A stretch of DNA of 64,000 bases from Agrypnia vestita (GCA_016648135.1 JADDOH010002594.1:41268-105267); one strand, 5' to 3'; positions 1-14,193 are shown, counted from the stretch's first letter. The notes: generated from the sequence alone by a model not told the origin. Program-made: numbers and translations.

Positions 1-900
1 CGCAGAGTCTTGATGGCATATCCAAATATCGGCAATCTCCCTTCGGACGTATTTTAATGCACAGTGGATTTCACTAAAATAAACTCTTGCGCTATCTAAA
101 AGTTCTCGCATTTAGGCCACATTTACATTGGTTCAAGTCGCTGTCGGATGTACAGCATGTTGTCATTTCACAGAAATACTCTCTTTTCCTCTTTTAGTTC
201 GCTGGCGACATATAATAGACAATGATGGAAATTATGCAATTTTCTTATATGATTTAATTGTTTTTTTGAGACATTCTACAAAATTTGTCATCACATCAGA
301 CATATTTACAGCACCCGTGAGTTTGCCAACTATACACAATGGTTTCATACTTGGAATTTTAATTTGATAGTTTGCTTTTCTATTATCGAGCCTCGCACAA
401 TAGTCAGCATGCGCACTTTTCTCCTGCCATGTCATTTTACAGCGAGTAAACATCCAGATGCCTTCGATACAATTTCACTTTTTTCGTCTCCAAATTTCGG
501 CATTAGCTTTCTTATTTTCCTTACTGTCCCGCAAGCATTAATTTTTTGACAATGTAAGTAGCGAAATAATAGTGGACTTGTGTACCAATTATCCATGTAA
601 ATTGCATGACCTTTCCTCAGCTAATAATGCTACAAGTTTTCTTGAATCCTATAGCTGTTTTGATATGTCTTCATCTTCATGACTACGGTCAGCTTTGTTT
701 TATCTCCGCAGTAAATAACAAATTGTAAAACAAAACCTACTTGCCTCTGGCCAGGAGGTACTGTGTAATATAATATGTAACCTACCTTCAAATTACACTT
801 GTTTGTGCAAGATGTGTAGAATATCTTTATGGAAAAGGCGCAATCGGTTTTAATATAGCTTTTATTTTAACGAGATTACAATGGAGTAATTTAATATGCA
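1..900. other. AT-rich non-coding stretch, presumed Rab1 intron 2
   Basis: No coding exon, RNA gene or recognised repeat is visible. Because the next Rab1 exon is not found between here and position 2590, this is inferred to be part of Rab1 intron 2 or of repeats within it. Confidence 0.4.
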
Positions 901-982
901 GTTCTCTCCGTGCTTCGGCTGATAAGACCTGATGTCAGCAGAATGGTGACGTTGCGCGTGCGTTAGCAGATGGATGTCGTAG

Positions 983-1128
983 ACGGCTAGGCACGGTGTA
1001 TGACGTCACGGTGGACAGCTGATGTTATGCCGATGTGGAGCTGTACACAGCTGGGCGTGGTGGGTGACGTCACGGTGGACAGCTGACGTTGTGCCGATGT
1101 GGAGTTGTCCGCGTAGTGTTGATGACGA
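983..1128. repeat. 64-bp tandem duplication with CRE palindromes
   Basis: Two imperfect direct copies with a 64-base period. Each contains the palindrome TGACGTCA (1001-1008 and 1065-1072) followed by the same CGGTGGACAGCTGA. The area is much richer in G+C than its surroundings and continues into a TATATAT box-like run near 1290. TGACGTCA is the canonical CREB/ATF site. Duplicated enhancer-like units are common in LTR U3 regions, so a degenerate LTR is an alternative to a host enhancer; LTR borders could not be fixed. Confidence 0.6.
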
Positions 1129-2136
1129 TAATACTTGTTGGCTGGTGCAGAGTGGACAGCATGGTGCTCTCGATGATGATGATAATGCAGGCTGCGGGGG
1201 TCGCGTTGGAGAGACACGGCGCGTGGTGAGCGCTACCACGTGTCTGTAAAGGCCGGAACGAACATTCTCTCAGTGTCCCAAAGTACCGCTTATATATCCT
1301 GTGTCTGCCTGGCGTACGTACAAACTCGTGTGTGAATTTTGCAGCCAGGCGTAGAAACTGCACTGTCAGCTAATTCTATCTCGGATCATCGGCGTGTATT
1401 CTGATCTGTCAGCGTTTTTAGATTTCTCAGATCTGGCATTTATCTGTGTGTATTCTATTGCATCAGAATTTTGGTAGGGCCCGTGTGACTTGCGTTTCGT
1501 GGGAACCTTTTGTTACGGCGCTGGTTATTTTTGTTGTGGGTCAATGGGACGTAGATCCCTAAACTATGATGATGTTAAATCTATACTGGTTACGATATCT
1601 CTATAATGGTCTTTTTCAAAAATAGTTTTCCACCAATCACACAACCCGCAAAAACCATCAATTTTTACAAAAAATTACCATAATCTAAGTTGATACAACC
1701 GGCCCTGAGATATCTTTTCCCCCATTGATAAAATTGGTTTTGTACGCGACGATGACAAAACAGACTTTCTGGAGCAGGTGAGCATTAAAATATAAAATTA
1801 AAGAATCAATTTTATACGATGACGCATGGATTTTCTGAAACAGGTTAGTGTTAAAAACAACAGTGGTTTTTTACAAAGTTTATTGTAGTGAAATAGTTAA
1901 AATGTGTAACTGCAAAGTTACAATTCCCTATAATACTATTTTAAAATAAAAAATACTAATTTTTCATTTTAAAGTAATATTAAAATGTACATACTTAAAT
2001 TATTTAGCATTGAAGAAAAATGTTATTATGTAGGTATATATATTTAAACATTATTAAGATTAAACAAAGTACTGGCTCCTTTAAAATATATTTTTATTCA
2101 TAAATACTGCTTGGCGGGGAAAGAGGGAGTCACAAT
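1129..2136. other. Non-coding; GC-rich shoulder then AT-rich sequence
   Basis: Positions 1129-1560 stay G+C rich and include an E-box palindrome (CCACGTGT, near 1236) and a TATA-like run near 1290. The rest is AT-rich with no feature recognised. Confidence 0.35.
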
Positions 2137-2291
2137 GCCTCCTTTACATCTCCCGCACAATCACTTTTGCCCCCTTTATACCTCATGCACAATCACTCTT
2201 GCCCCCTTTACATCTCCCCCTCAATCACCCTTGCTCCTTTTACAACTCATGCACAGTCCATCTCCCTTGCCCCTGTAAATTTCTTGCACAG
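2137..2291. repeat. C/T-rich minisatellite, 32-bp unit
   Basis: About 4.7 degenerate copies of a unit of the type GCCCCCTTTACATCTC followed by a GCACAATCACTCTT-like half, starting near 2137, 2169, 2201, 2233 and 2269. The period is 31-36 bases. It lies just before a LINE scrap and just 3' of Rab1 exon 2. Confidence 0.7.
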
Positions 2292-2296
2292 TTTCC

Positions 2297-2467
2297 GCCG
2301 GAGGCATTCTTGAATATCTGAATTATCTGATCATGCCAGATTTTTGCAGACGTCCTGTATTATAGTTCCGTTGGCATCCTTCACACGCCTGAAACACGAC
2401 AGTTCACCTGCCCTCATTCTTCTTTTGAATTTGCCACATCCAGGCTTCACTTTCATACAACAGTGTA
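2297..2467 (-). pseudogene. Scrap of an RTE-like LINE reverse transcriptase 3' region
   Basis: The plus-strand text parallels two separated parts of the better-preserved LINE at 30.6-31.2 kb in the same orientation: the 'tatctg..ttatctgatcatgcca' stretch, then, after an internal deletion, the 'ccaggcttcactttcatac' stretch. No open frame remains. It is an old, internally deleted copy within presumed Rab1 intron 2. Confidence 0.6.
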
Positions 2468-2581
2468 AACTAATCCAAGTCTGTGATAATTTAATTAATC
2501 TGTGTAAATTTCTATCGACAATAACTGCCTCAGAATTTTATAATAAAATAATGTTGCTTTCAATGGGAATGCCATAAGTCA

Positions 2582-5622
<3,041 letters not shown>

Positions 5623-5636
5623 TATTCTGGATTCAT
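5623..5636 (-). CDS. Rab1: Rab1 first coding exon (MNPEY, residues 1-5)
   Basis: On the minus strand ATG AAT CCA GAA TA is followed at once by a consensus donor GTAAGTTT. Joined to exon 2 this gives [18 protein letters not shown], the expected Rab1 amino terminus (vertebrate Rab1 has a short MSS-type extension before MNPEYDY). The joining phase is exact: TA plus the single leading C of exon 2 makes Tyr. The start context AAAATGA has A at -3, favourable in insects. The upstream frame stays open for some codons but is not Rab1-like, so this ATG is preferred. Only the coding part is annotated; the exon continues to the right as 5' UTR of unknown length. Confidence 0.88.
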
Positions 5637-5830
5637 TTTCAATTTCCTAATGAACTGATGAAACTTAAAACAATAGTTGAAAAGAGGTAGGTTGGAGTGA
5701 TTTGCCTTGTAAAAATACCACAAGAATAACTAATATTATACGTAGAATATGGCCGCCGCCTCCCGATCACTCAAAGAAGATTGACGTAACAGCAGCCAGT
5801 AGTGCCACTTGGCAGACAATTTGGTTGCTG
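5637..5830 (-). promoter_or_regulatory. Candidate Rab1 5' UTR / core promoter region
   Basis: This is the sequence immediately upstream of the Rab1 start. It holds a small GC-rich pocket in an otherwise AT-rich area (minus strand GGGAGGCGGCGGCCATAT, about 5747-5764) and a CRE-like TGACGTAA at 5782-5789. No TATA box is evident. TATA-less, GC-pocket promoters suit a housekeeping gene. The transcription start cannot be fixed from sequence. Confidence 0.3.
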
Positions 5831-8013
5831 TCACGGATGTCTATCTGCGCAGTACAACTTTTTTCACAAATACTAGCTAGACCGAGTAAAAAAGATAGGT
5901 TATCTACTTGGTAGTTAATATTTTGTGTGCAATCAAAACACCCCTTTAGTAGATATTCGGCACATGTCTTTAATATTCGTATTTTTACAGATTGGTTGTT
6001 TAATTCTTTACAGCCAGTAACGTTGTTAAATCCAATGTATAAAATCCAATCCTCAGAGGCAAGCACTATGGAGAATATGGGGCTTTTTGTTTCAATTATA
6101 ATAAGTGAAAAATAAAATTAATCTCCGTTCGTGTAAAAAGGGATTATAAATTATAACGAAATCTCGAGCCCACTGATCATTATGAATCACGGTTGGTGAA
6201 TGCTTAGTAAAAGCCAAGGTGGAACAAAGTGTTAATATCTGTTTCTTTAATTATGTTACATCGCTATGTTAATTTTTTAAGAAAGCGTTCTTCACATTTC
6301 AATAATAAATTGTTATATGTATACCAAGGCCCACGTACATATTTCAAGTCAACGTACGCATACTCGAATGATCAAAATACATGCCTGGCAAGATCTCGCC
6401 ATAGATTCGATTTAAAAGTGTTTGAATAATTGCGAACCGGCGTGATGGTAAGTTAGTTGAATCCTTTTTGCGAATAAAATTCGAGCTTTGTCCGCGTGTT
6501 ACCAACATTAGTTTTCATAGCTCAAATACTACGGGTCACTCAATTTATAGGTATAGTAGAAAACAATGACTCATTACGTTGTATAGAAACGTCGTATCGA
6601 TACAACGACATCCAGAGATTATCGACAACATTTTCTTTCCACTCAGAGAGGATAGAGATAGAATGAGAGAATTTAGAGTTAGTTTTGAATTAGATACCTA
6701 TGCTAGATGGGTTAGCAAAGCAAAATACGATACCAATTAGAGTTCGTGTAAAGCATTTGGAGAATCATGAATATATCAATGAATGTATCATGGAAGCAAT
6801 TCAAGTGAACTTTTATATTTCAGATATTTGTTTCACTTTTATATAAATTAAATTATATTCTTTGTCAAGTAGAATCCATCGTCGACATAACTCATATATA
6901 AAGTTGATCAATAGGAGTTTTTTTTATTCATGTGATATTGTTATCTTCATATGTTGGCTGCTAAAATTGAGTATTGATGTTAATATTCGGTTGGTGTTAA
7001 TATTCATTATTTATGGTTTAGGTTATTTATTTGTTTATCTTTAAAATGTTCCATATATTTTACCGACGGTTCTGCATGTGTTTAGCACCAAAATTATGCA
7101 ACACACTAAACACTCACTAGAATACATTCACTACCAGTTAATTCACCCTTATATAGACACAACACATGATAAGCGAAATAACTCTGACCAATATTTATAA
7201 CTAATAATCGTTGTCGGACATTTCAATACCACACTTGGCGCATTTTAATATTTTCATTCAAACCGGCAGTATTTTGCACACTGTATTTATGACAGAATCG
7301 AAGTCATACCCCGAACCCTCTGATTGTTATTGAGTTAATAGTATTCGCTTACTGTAGTTGCCTTTTATTTTATTCATAACATGCAACTTTAACATAAGAT
7401 ACAACCATTGTTGTTCCATAACCCACAACTCTATATGAATGGGCGTATGTTTAGAATAGTAATAGAAAATTACGCATTTTTGGTACATCGTATGCCTTGT
7501 AGGTCATATTAAACCTTGTAAAGAAACCGCATTAAGTTAAACTCATAACAAATATTGTAATTTTTTACATAATAATAATACGTCTGATAACAAAACTATG
7601 TTGTCCACAAAAAGTAATACTACAATACCTAAATGATTATTGAATGAATGTTGACTTCAGATCTGTCACAATAATTTTGAATATGTTAAAATCAAAAAGA
7701 ATATTAATGATCAAATAATATATTGGTAGATACTTATTAGTTATCAAAAGTCATAAGCGAAGGAAAAAATGGGTTATTTAAAAACAAATTAATATACAAT
7801 AATGTGAGTAAGTAGGTATTTCAATTTAAATAATTTATTTATTTTGGTTTGCTTGATTTTTAAACGAATTAAGAAATCAATATCGGACCTATTTTTAAAT
7901 AAAAAATGTTTTTGTCGGAAGGTATTTTGAAAAAAGAATGTGTAAAACAAACAAATGCTGTAAAATCGATACAAATTAATGTAGTAAAAAATTCGTTGTT
8001 TTAAATACGGAAA
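5831..8013. other. AT-rich intergenic sequence
   Basis: No recognisable gene, tRNA or high-copy repeat was found. Open frames here are short and have no family resemblance. Confidence 0.4.
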
Positions 8014-8274
8014 ATGAACTCTGTTGTAAATAACGTTTCTATTTTTTTTAAATCATTTTTTCATACTCATAAACCGCCTTGCAAGAGAATGGAAAAAAAT
8101 ATAAAAAAGATAATAAAAATCGCTGAAGCGAAGTGCAATTGTTTGGCGTGTAGGGAAAAGAAGTGCCGTAGGTTGACCAAGGCCAGTCAAAGGATAAGTG
8201 GAAGGAAAAACCCCAAAAAAAATTTTTTCTATTGCAGAGACCCGGTGACTGGCCGTTTTATCAAGCAACGTTAA
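8014..8274 (+). CDS. Hypothetical 86-residue basic, cysteine-containing protein
   Basis: Not recognised. The predicted product starts MNSVVNNVSIFFKSFF, has no clear signal peptide or transmembrane helix, and is strongly basic in its second half. A CNCLACREKKC cluster around residues 42-52 could bind metal, followed by Lys/Arg-rich sequence and the ending DPVTGRFIKQR. The frame is locally richer in G+C than its flanks, which favours coding, but its length is within chance expectation for this window. A good splice-acceptor-like tract (pyrimidines then TTGCAG) lies inside it just before the RDPVTGRF codons, so the real gene, if any, may be an exon using only the end. An AATAAA-type signal follows near 8396. 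No neighbour suggests a function. Confidence 0.25.
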   Translation: MNSVVNNVSIFFKSFFHTHKPPCKRMEKNIKKIIKIAEAKCNCLACREKKCRRLTKASQRISGRKNPKKNFFYCRDPVTGRFIKQR

Positions 8275-8800
8275 AAGGTAATCGTGTACATTTAGTTGTT
8301 ACGTGCAGTAAATTATGTGGCTAAATCCAAGTTCCCGGTCCCGTTGCATATATAATATAAATGAGTATTACACTATATTATTTAACGTGTTATTAATAAA
8401 ATGAAAAATATGTTATGTTTAAATAATAAGTATTAAATAATATATTACTTTTTAAAATTTCGAAAAATGTACCGTATATTTTGACATTTCGTAGGTAATA
8501 TCTGAGGAAAAATGTGAAAATCATAGACAGTGTACTACTTTACATGGCAAATTTATATTTATAGACGAAAGAAATATGATGAATATTGAACGTAGGTACT
8601 TTTTGTATTTTATTAATAGGCCTGATTTTAAAACTAAGAAATTAATGAGATTGAATAAAGTTGAAAGAAGATGAAAATGATTAATTTCATTTTGAATTGG
8701 TGAGTGTCTTATAATGTTTTTTCTTTGAGAAATTAATAATTTTTTGGAATTATTTATTGTTATTTTAGTTAATTATTATATGTATATGGTTATTACATTT
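8275..8800. other. AT-rich, nothing recognised
   Basis: No gene or repeat supported. It leads directly into the TTAGG block. Confidence 0.4.
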
Positions 8801-9180
8801 AGTTAGGTTAAGTAAAGTTATTAGGCTTGGTTAGGTTAGGTTATTAGGTTTGGTTAGGTCAGGTTAGGTTATTAGGTTTGGTTAGGTTAGGTTAGGTTAG
8901 GTTAGGTTAGGTTAGGTTAGGTTAGATTATTAGATTAGGTTAGGTTTGGTTTGGTTAGGTTAGGTTATTAGGTTTGGTTTGGTTAGGTTAGGTTAGGTTT
9001 GATATGGTTAGGTTAGGTTATTAGGTTTGGTTAAGTTGTTCAGTTTGGTTAGGTTAAGTTATTAAGTTTGGTTTGGTTAGGTTATTAGGTTAGGTTAGGT
9101 AATTAGGTTTGATTAGGTTAGGTTATTAGGTTTGGTTTGGATAGGTTAAGTTATGTTAGGTTATTAGGTTTGGTTTGTCT
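8801..9180 (+). repeat. Interstitial telomere-type repeat block (TTAGG)n
   Basis: About 380 bases of GGTTA/TTAGG repeats with nine perfect GTTAG units at 8881-8925. The rest is degenerate, with recurrent higher-order units of the form TTATTAGGTTTGG. TTAGG is the ancestral insect telomere repeat. The block is flanked on both sides by ordinary AT-rich sequence, so it is interstitial rather than a chromosome end. Either healing of a break or expansion of a pentanucleotide microsatellite would explain it. Confidence 0.85.
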
Positions 9181-9645
9181 AATTTAAATTATGGTTATTT
9201 TTGTTACATAAAATTCCCTTGCTTATTTTTATAAATATAATGCGAGTATTTTGATGATTCTTTTTTATTATTAAAATGGTTTTTTTAAATATTTTTTAAA
9301 CGAATTCAAATAATTGATAGATTTTTATTTATTTTTCTATATTTGACTGTTTGCGTAAGTATTCGGTACTGTCTTGAAAAACAACATTTATATTGCTTAT
9401 GGTATTTATTATTGTTTATGGTTTGCGTTTATTCTTCTGTATACTTTTTTTTATGGTTCTGAATGTAATAATAATAATAAGTAGTAATAATTTAATACTT
9501 ATTATTTAAGGGTGAATTATTTTTTATATCGTAATCAGGACATTGAAATATATAGTGAAACTAGCTGTTCATATCCGGCGTTGCACGGGTTAAGGATTAA
9601 GTTTAAAATAAATTTGTGAGGGTAAACAAAGGTTCGATTCGAACG
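9181..9645. other. AT-rich, nothing recognised until the tandem array
   Basis: Nothing supported before about 9545. From there a short stretch ('gcgttgcacgggttaagg') leads into the tandem array and resembles a common dispersed insect repeat border. Confidence 0.35.
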
Positions 9646-9649
9646 GTTT

Positions 9650-10163
9650 AGATTTGCATCGAAAATATATCAGGGGAGGGAAAAGGGTAGAAGAATAGGG
9701 GGGAAATGTCACCAATGTTAACCGCCGAGTCAGTACAGATTTGCATCGAAAAAATGTCAGGGGGAGGGCAAGGGGTTTGGGAATAGGGGGGAAATGTTGT
9801 CTATGTTACCCGCCGAGTCCTAAAGAATCCAAATTTTGAGTCCGGTCGGTCAAACGGTACAGATTTGCATCGAAAATATGTCAGAGGGAGTGGAAAAGGT
9901 ATGAGAATAGGCAGGAAATGTTGCCTATGTTACTCACCGAGTCCTAAAGAATAAGTTTCCAAATTTTGTGTCCGATTGGTCAAACGTTACAGATTTGCAT
10001 CGAAAATATGTCAGGGGGAGGGGAAGGAGTATGAAAATAGGCAGGAAATGTTGCCTATGTTACCCGCCGGGTCCTAAAGCATAAGTATGCAAAATTTGAA
10101 TCGAATTGGACAAACGGTGTGGATTTGTATAGAGAACAGACAGACAGACAGACAGACATTGAG
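9650..10163 (+). repeat. 130-bp tandem repeat array ending in (CAGA)n
   Basis: Each unit contains GATTTGCATCGAAAATATGT, then GGGGGAGGG-like sequence, 'gaaatgttgcctatgttac' and CCGAGTCCTAAAG. Unit starts are at 9651, 9738, 9862, 9992 and (degenerate) 10122, so spacings are 87, 124, 130 and 130. The array ends in four CAGA units (about 10138-10157). It is probably the expanded internal repeat of a dispersed transposon family. ATTTGCAT octamers recur in each unit. Confidence 0.8.
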
Positions 10164-11846
10164 TTTTATAGGTAGGTATAGATAATTACTTTTATTGTAT
10201 GAATACCGGGACCATCATCTTGGATTATCCCACTAATCTTCCGGTATAATTGAATGTCCTGATTCCAAAAATGTCGTAAAATAATCCCTTACTCTTATAT
10301 TAAACGTGTAATTCCTATTTAAAAATCGTAAGTATGTTATAAATTTTACATGTATCTATGAAAATCATTGAATAATTGTCTATGGTTCGTGTATCTGACA
10401 GTTTCCAAACCCACATTCTCCATTTATCCCTTTTTGGTTAATATTTGGATTATTACTCTTTGTGTGATATTATTGTGGGTCCATAGATGAGACTTTGAAC
10501 TCTTATCTCAGACGTTTATCAGTAAAGGTCTTCCATTACGCGCATTCGAGATGAATTTTCGAGACAAAGCTCATCCATCTGAACGTGCCACAATGGAATG
10601 CAGCTTGGTTATTTTATTTCTATATAGAATTTCAACACATAAACTTTCCTGACGCTTTTATCATAACATTTGAAAATGGTAAACATTTATATCAATTTAA
10701 AAAATTATAATGATTAGTTTCTACATATTCATTGCTCGTCAAGTTTGTTACAATAGTAATTTCACCATCAAGCTGTTATTATCTATTACTTATATTAAGA
10801 TACATTTTAATTGGAAAAAGACGAAGCCGTTGGAATGAATTGTAATAAATGTTTTACAGTAAATATAGCAAGGTGTTGCTAAATGCTGTTTAATCAAGAA
10901 AATAATGGAATGGTTTGTCCCTTATTGTGGCCCGCTATATTATTTTCCTTATTGTATTGAGAAAAGGGCTGCGAGTGTAATGCTACCTAGATTAATAATT
11001 TCCCCCCGTTATAGTAATAGAAACGGGTGGCACTTTGTAATGTGCGAAACATTTTTGGTGATTAGTTTGAAGTTTGGAAATTTTTGAGCTGGAATTTTAT
11101 TCATTAAAATATAATACAAATGAGATCAAAGACAACCTTTGAAAACATTCCGAATTAATGTAAACATATTTATGAACAACTATTTTTGGCGATAAATTTT
11201 ATCACCACTAAGAATTTTGTAGAATGGGAATGACAGGGCATTTGCTGGATTGTTTGATTAAAAAGCATTAATAGATCAATTTGAATCATACAAGATCAAT
11301 ATCACTATTTTCAATATATTTTAGTTGTATTGCATATCTTTTCCACGAGATACAACTATATTCAAAATATTGGAAAAGCATTCAGCAACATACTTTACAA
11401 CTTAGGTCATTATTTTTATCATCAAAATTGTACAATATGTACAAAAGTACAAAGGATATGTTTATGTATATAAAATGGATGCTCTTACTCTGCACAGAAA
11501 TGTATTATTGTGATTCCCAAGACAGAAGCAGTTTAGTTTTATATGTATTAATTTATATTCATTTTTTAAACAATATATTCGGAATTTGATAAAAACTATT
11601 ATTTCTTAGAATAAATGTTGAACTTCTTGTTCCCACAAGGAGAGAATTAGTGGTCTGGGATTAAGATCTACTGTTAATGAATAATTCCAATTTTCAGTCA
11701 GACATGAATATGATGACAATTTATGATTGATTAGACAACTTCATTTTTATAGTCACAATTAACATTTTTTAATGTTCTGTCATAAAAATGCTTAGCTCAG
11801 TATAATAAATAAAAAAATATACCATACAAAATCTCAAATAAACTCA
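10164..11846. other. AT-rich intergenic sequence
   Basis: No gene supported. The longest frame (11281-11589) is low-complexity, rich in Ile/Leu/Tyr/Ser, with no family resemblance and is taken as chance. Confidence 0.4.
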
Positions 11847-11848
11847 TA

Positions 11849-13147
11849 TTAGGTCCTTACATATGAAATTGGCGTTTTGCCGTACTGGCAAATTTGATCT
11901 CAAATATCTTCTCTTTGGTTAGGAATTCCAAATCCAAATTTATACAGCTATTTACTCATGTATTTGTGTTTTGAAAATTATAATTCATTTGTTTTTTCCT
12001 CAATTGTTTTTTTCTTTGCGTCACTCAGTTTACAAAATGAAAAACTTGAAATATCGCGTTATTTACGAGTACGAGTTCCACCGTGGCACCAGTGCTGCAG
12101 AAACGGCTCGAAGGATTAATGATGTGTATGGCGACGGTGCCGCAAAAGAAAACACAGTGCGTTTTTGGTTCCAACGTTTTCGTTCTGGAAATTTCGACCT
12201 GCAGAACAAGCCCCGTGGACGGCCGGAGACCAAAGTTGATAATGAAGAATTGAAGGCTATTGTGGAAGCGGATCCATCGCAAACCACATCCGAGTTAGCT
12301 GCAGGCTGCGGTGTTAGTGATAAAACTGTTTTAATCCACTTGAAGCAAATTGGTAAGGTGAAAAAGCTTGAAAGGTGGGTACCTCACTAATTGAGCGAAG
12401 CAAATCAACAAACGCGCGTTGACTGCTGCGTTGCATTACTCAACCGGCACAATAATGAAGGGATTTTAAATCGAATCATTACCTGTGATGAAAAGTGGAT
12501 CCTGTACGATAATCAGAAGCGCTCATCGCAATGGCTGAACCCTGCCTGAACCCTGGCTGAAACCAGCCAAACCATGCCCCAAGCGAAAATTGACTCCAAA
12601 AAAGTTACTTGTGAGCGTTTGGTGGACTAGTGCTGGTGTCGTTCACTACAGCTTTCTTAAATCTGGCCAGACGATTACGGCAGATGTCTATTGTCAGCAA
12701 CTGCAAACCAGGATGGAAAAGCTAGCTGCTAAACAACCGAGGCTGGTTAATCGCTCTAGGCCACTGCTGCTTCATGATAACGCTAGACCACACACTGCAC
12801 AACAGACGGCTACCAAATTAGAGGAGCTTCAATTGGAATGTCTAAGACATCCACCGTACTCTCCGGACCTTGCCCCAACAGATTACCATTTTTTTCGAAA
12901 TTTGGATAACTTCTTGCAAAGGAAAAAATTCAACTCCGATGGGGCAGTCCAAACCGCCTTCAAAGATTTTATTGATTCCTGTCCGAATGGTTTTTTTAGT
13001 AAAGGGATCGATGAACTACCTATGAGATGGCAAAAGTGCATAGATAGCAATGGTACATACTTTGATTAAATAAATATATTATAATAAAAAAAAATCGGCT
13101 TTATGTTTCTCCCATACTAAACCTCAATTTCATATGTAAGGACCTAA
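11849..13147 (+). mobile_element. mariner-family DNA transposon, full length (1299 bp), non-autonomous by mutation
   Basis: Perfect 22-bp terminal inverted repeats begin TTAGGTCCTTACATATG (11849-11870) and mirror at 13126-13147. They are flanked by TA on both sides (11847-11848, 13148-13149), the target duplication of the Tc1/mariner superfamily. The right TA is part of a (TA)n run. The length matches the usual ~1.3 kb for mariner. It contains a single, broken transposase gene. Confidence 0.95.
12037..13069 (+). pseudogene. mariner transposase pseudogene (one nonsense, one frameshift)
   Basis: The intact enzyme cuts and joins the element's ends in the nucleus. The amino part (12037-12387) reads MKNLKYRVIYEYEFHRGTSA, then a helix-turn-helix (AAETARRINDVYG) and the GRP hinge (NKPRGRPETK). 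It stops at TAA 12388-12390, where Glu (GAA) is expected. The frame continues with ITCDEKWILYDN, which holds the first catalytic Asp. A local duplication of 'ctgaaccctg' at about 12533-12560 then creates TGA 12547-12549 and shifts the frame. The carboxyl part (12590-13069) is open and holds HDNARPH (second Asp) and YSPDLAPTDYHFF (third Asp), the D,D34D signature of mariner. It is unlikely to make active protein. Subfamily not assigned. Confidence 0.93.
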
Positions 13148-13260
13148 TATATATATATATATATAACCGAAATAAATATCTACAGACCTATTCTCTTGTT
13201 AGCTTCGACAGCGAACAGTGTTTTTTTTTCCAAATAATACAGGGTTCAATGTACAGTATA

Positions 13261-14193
13261 CAGGGTGTAACAGGGCGAGTTGGTAGATTCTTGCTTTAAT
13301 CATGAGTAGAAAATTTTCAAGCAACAATGACCTAATATCAATTGTTATGGAAATGTGCGACATCAAAATTTGCATTTTTTTTTTAATATTTCTGACTTAT
13401 TTTTTTATAAAGCGTTGGGTTATTATTAGGTACAGTAACTTATATTGAATATGAAAAATTCATTCCCTTATTAAAGAGCTATGATATTAATGAGTCACAC
13501 AAAATTTTATTTGAAAAAAAAAACAATTTCTGTAGGGTTTTCATGATTTTATTTATCTTGTATTAAAACGAATGAACTTTTTGTAATCGAAATAAGTTAA
13601 TGTAAAAATAATAGAAAAATATTTTTAAAAAATCGCTAACTTTGGCATTGCATATTTTCAAGAGTATTGATATTAATTAACTCATGGTTGCCTGAACATT
13701 TTCAATTCAATTTAATTTATTCATTTTTTATATAACATTTACATTACAAACGCAAATTTAATTTGTAAATGTTATAAATAAGTTAGAAATATATAAGCAA
13801 CAAAATCAAATATTCAACATATATAAAATCATTCATATCAAAGGTGTATAATAATCCTCTCGGAAAACCATCTCAGAGACATGGAACAGGTCGACAGAGT
13901 GATATTGTTCAGCATAGCACTAGCTCTTCCATCAGGCATAACTATTGGCAGGTTGATCCTTTATATTGGAATGTGAAACAATCTATGCTAACGCTGTCCA
14001 AGGAAATTATTAGGAACACACAAACTAATGCTCCGCATAATTTCAGGATTATCGGTTACACCGCGCAACAATCGATAAAATTGCGTAATCAAATACACAT
14101 TCCTTCTAGTCTCTAAACTATTGTAGCCAAGCAGACCCTGGAAAAACTAGGTGGGGTATAGGTAAAAACTTGGACTAACTCGGTTACATCCTG
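13261..14193. mobile_element. TIR element (CAGGGTGTAAC family) containing a LINE end
   Basis: The left end CAGGGTGTAACAGGGCGAGT (13261) and right end, inverted, CAGGATGTAACCGAGTTAGT (ending 14193) are flanked by TATA on both sides. The left half (13,300-13,690) is homologous to the 60.4-kb element ('caagcaacaatgacctaatatcaat', 'tttctgacttatttt'). The middle is occupied by a reverse-oriented LINE 3' region. Probably a non-autonomous element hit by a LINE. Confidence 0.65.
13690..14125 (-). pseudogene. Jockey/CR1-type LINE, carboxyl-terminal reverse transcriptase remnant
   Basis: The minus-strand reading includes SLCVPNNFLGQR, HRLFHIPI, RINLPIVMPDGRASAMLNNI and STCSMSL. It follows the order of LINE ORF2 C-terminal sequence (RLF.IP..RTN....SP..R....LN), with at least two in-frame stops. 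The 3' untranslated part runs to about 13690 and is very AT-rich. It lies within the TIR element above. Confidence 0.6.

Noticed and set aside
5767..6066. 99-codon minus-strand frame upstream of Rab1
   Set aside because: Tempting as an upstream Rab1 exon but has no Rab1 or other family resemblance and no supporting splice pair.
9650..10130. CRISPR-like array
   Set aside because: Direct repeats with near-regular spacing, but the 'spacers' are also repeated and the genome is eukaryotic; it is a tandem repeat.
11281..11589. 102-codon open frame
   Set aside because: AT-rich composition with hydrophobic/Tyr bias typical of translated AT-rich DNA; no motif or neighbour support.
13844..14116. 90-codon plus-strand frame
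   Set aside because: It is antisense to a recognisable LINE ORF2 end on the minus strand.
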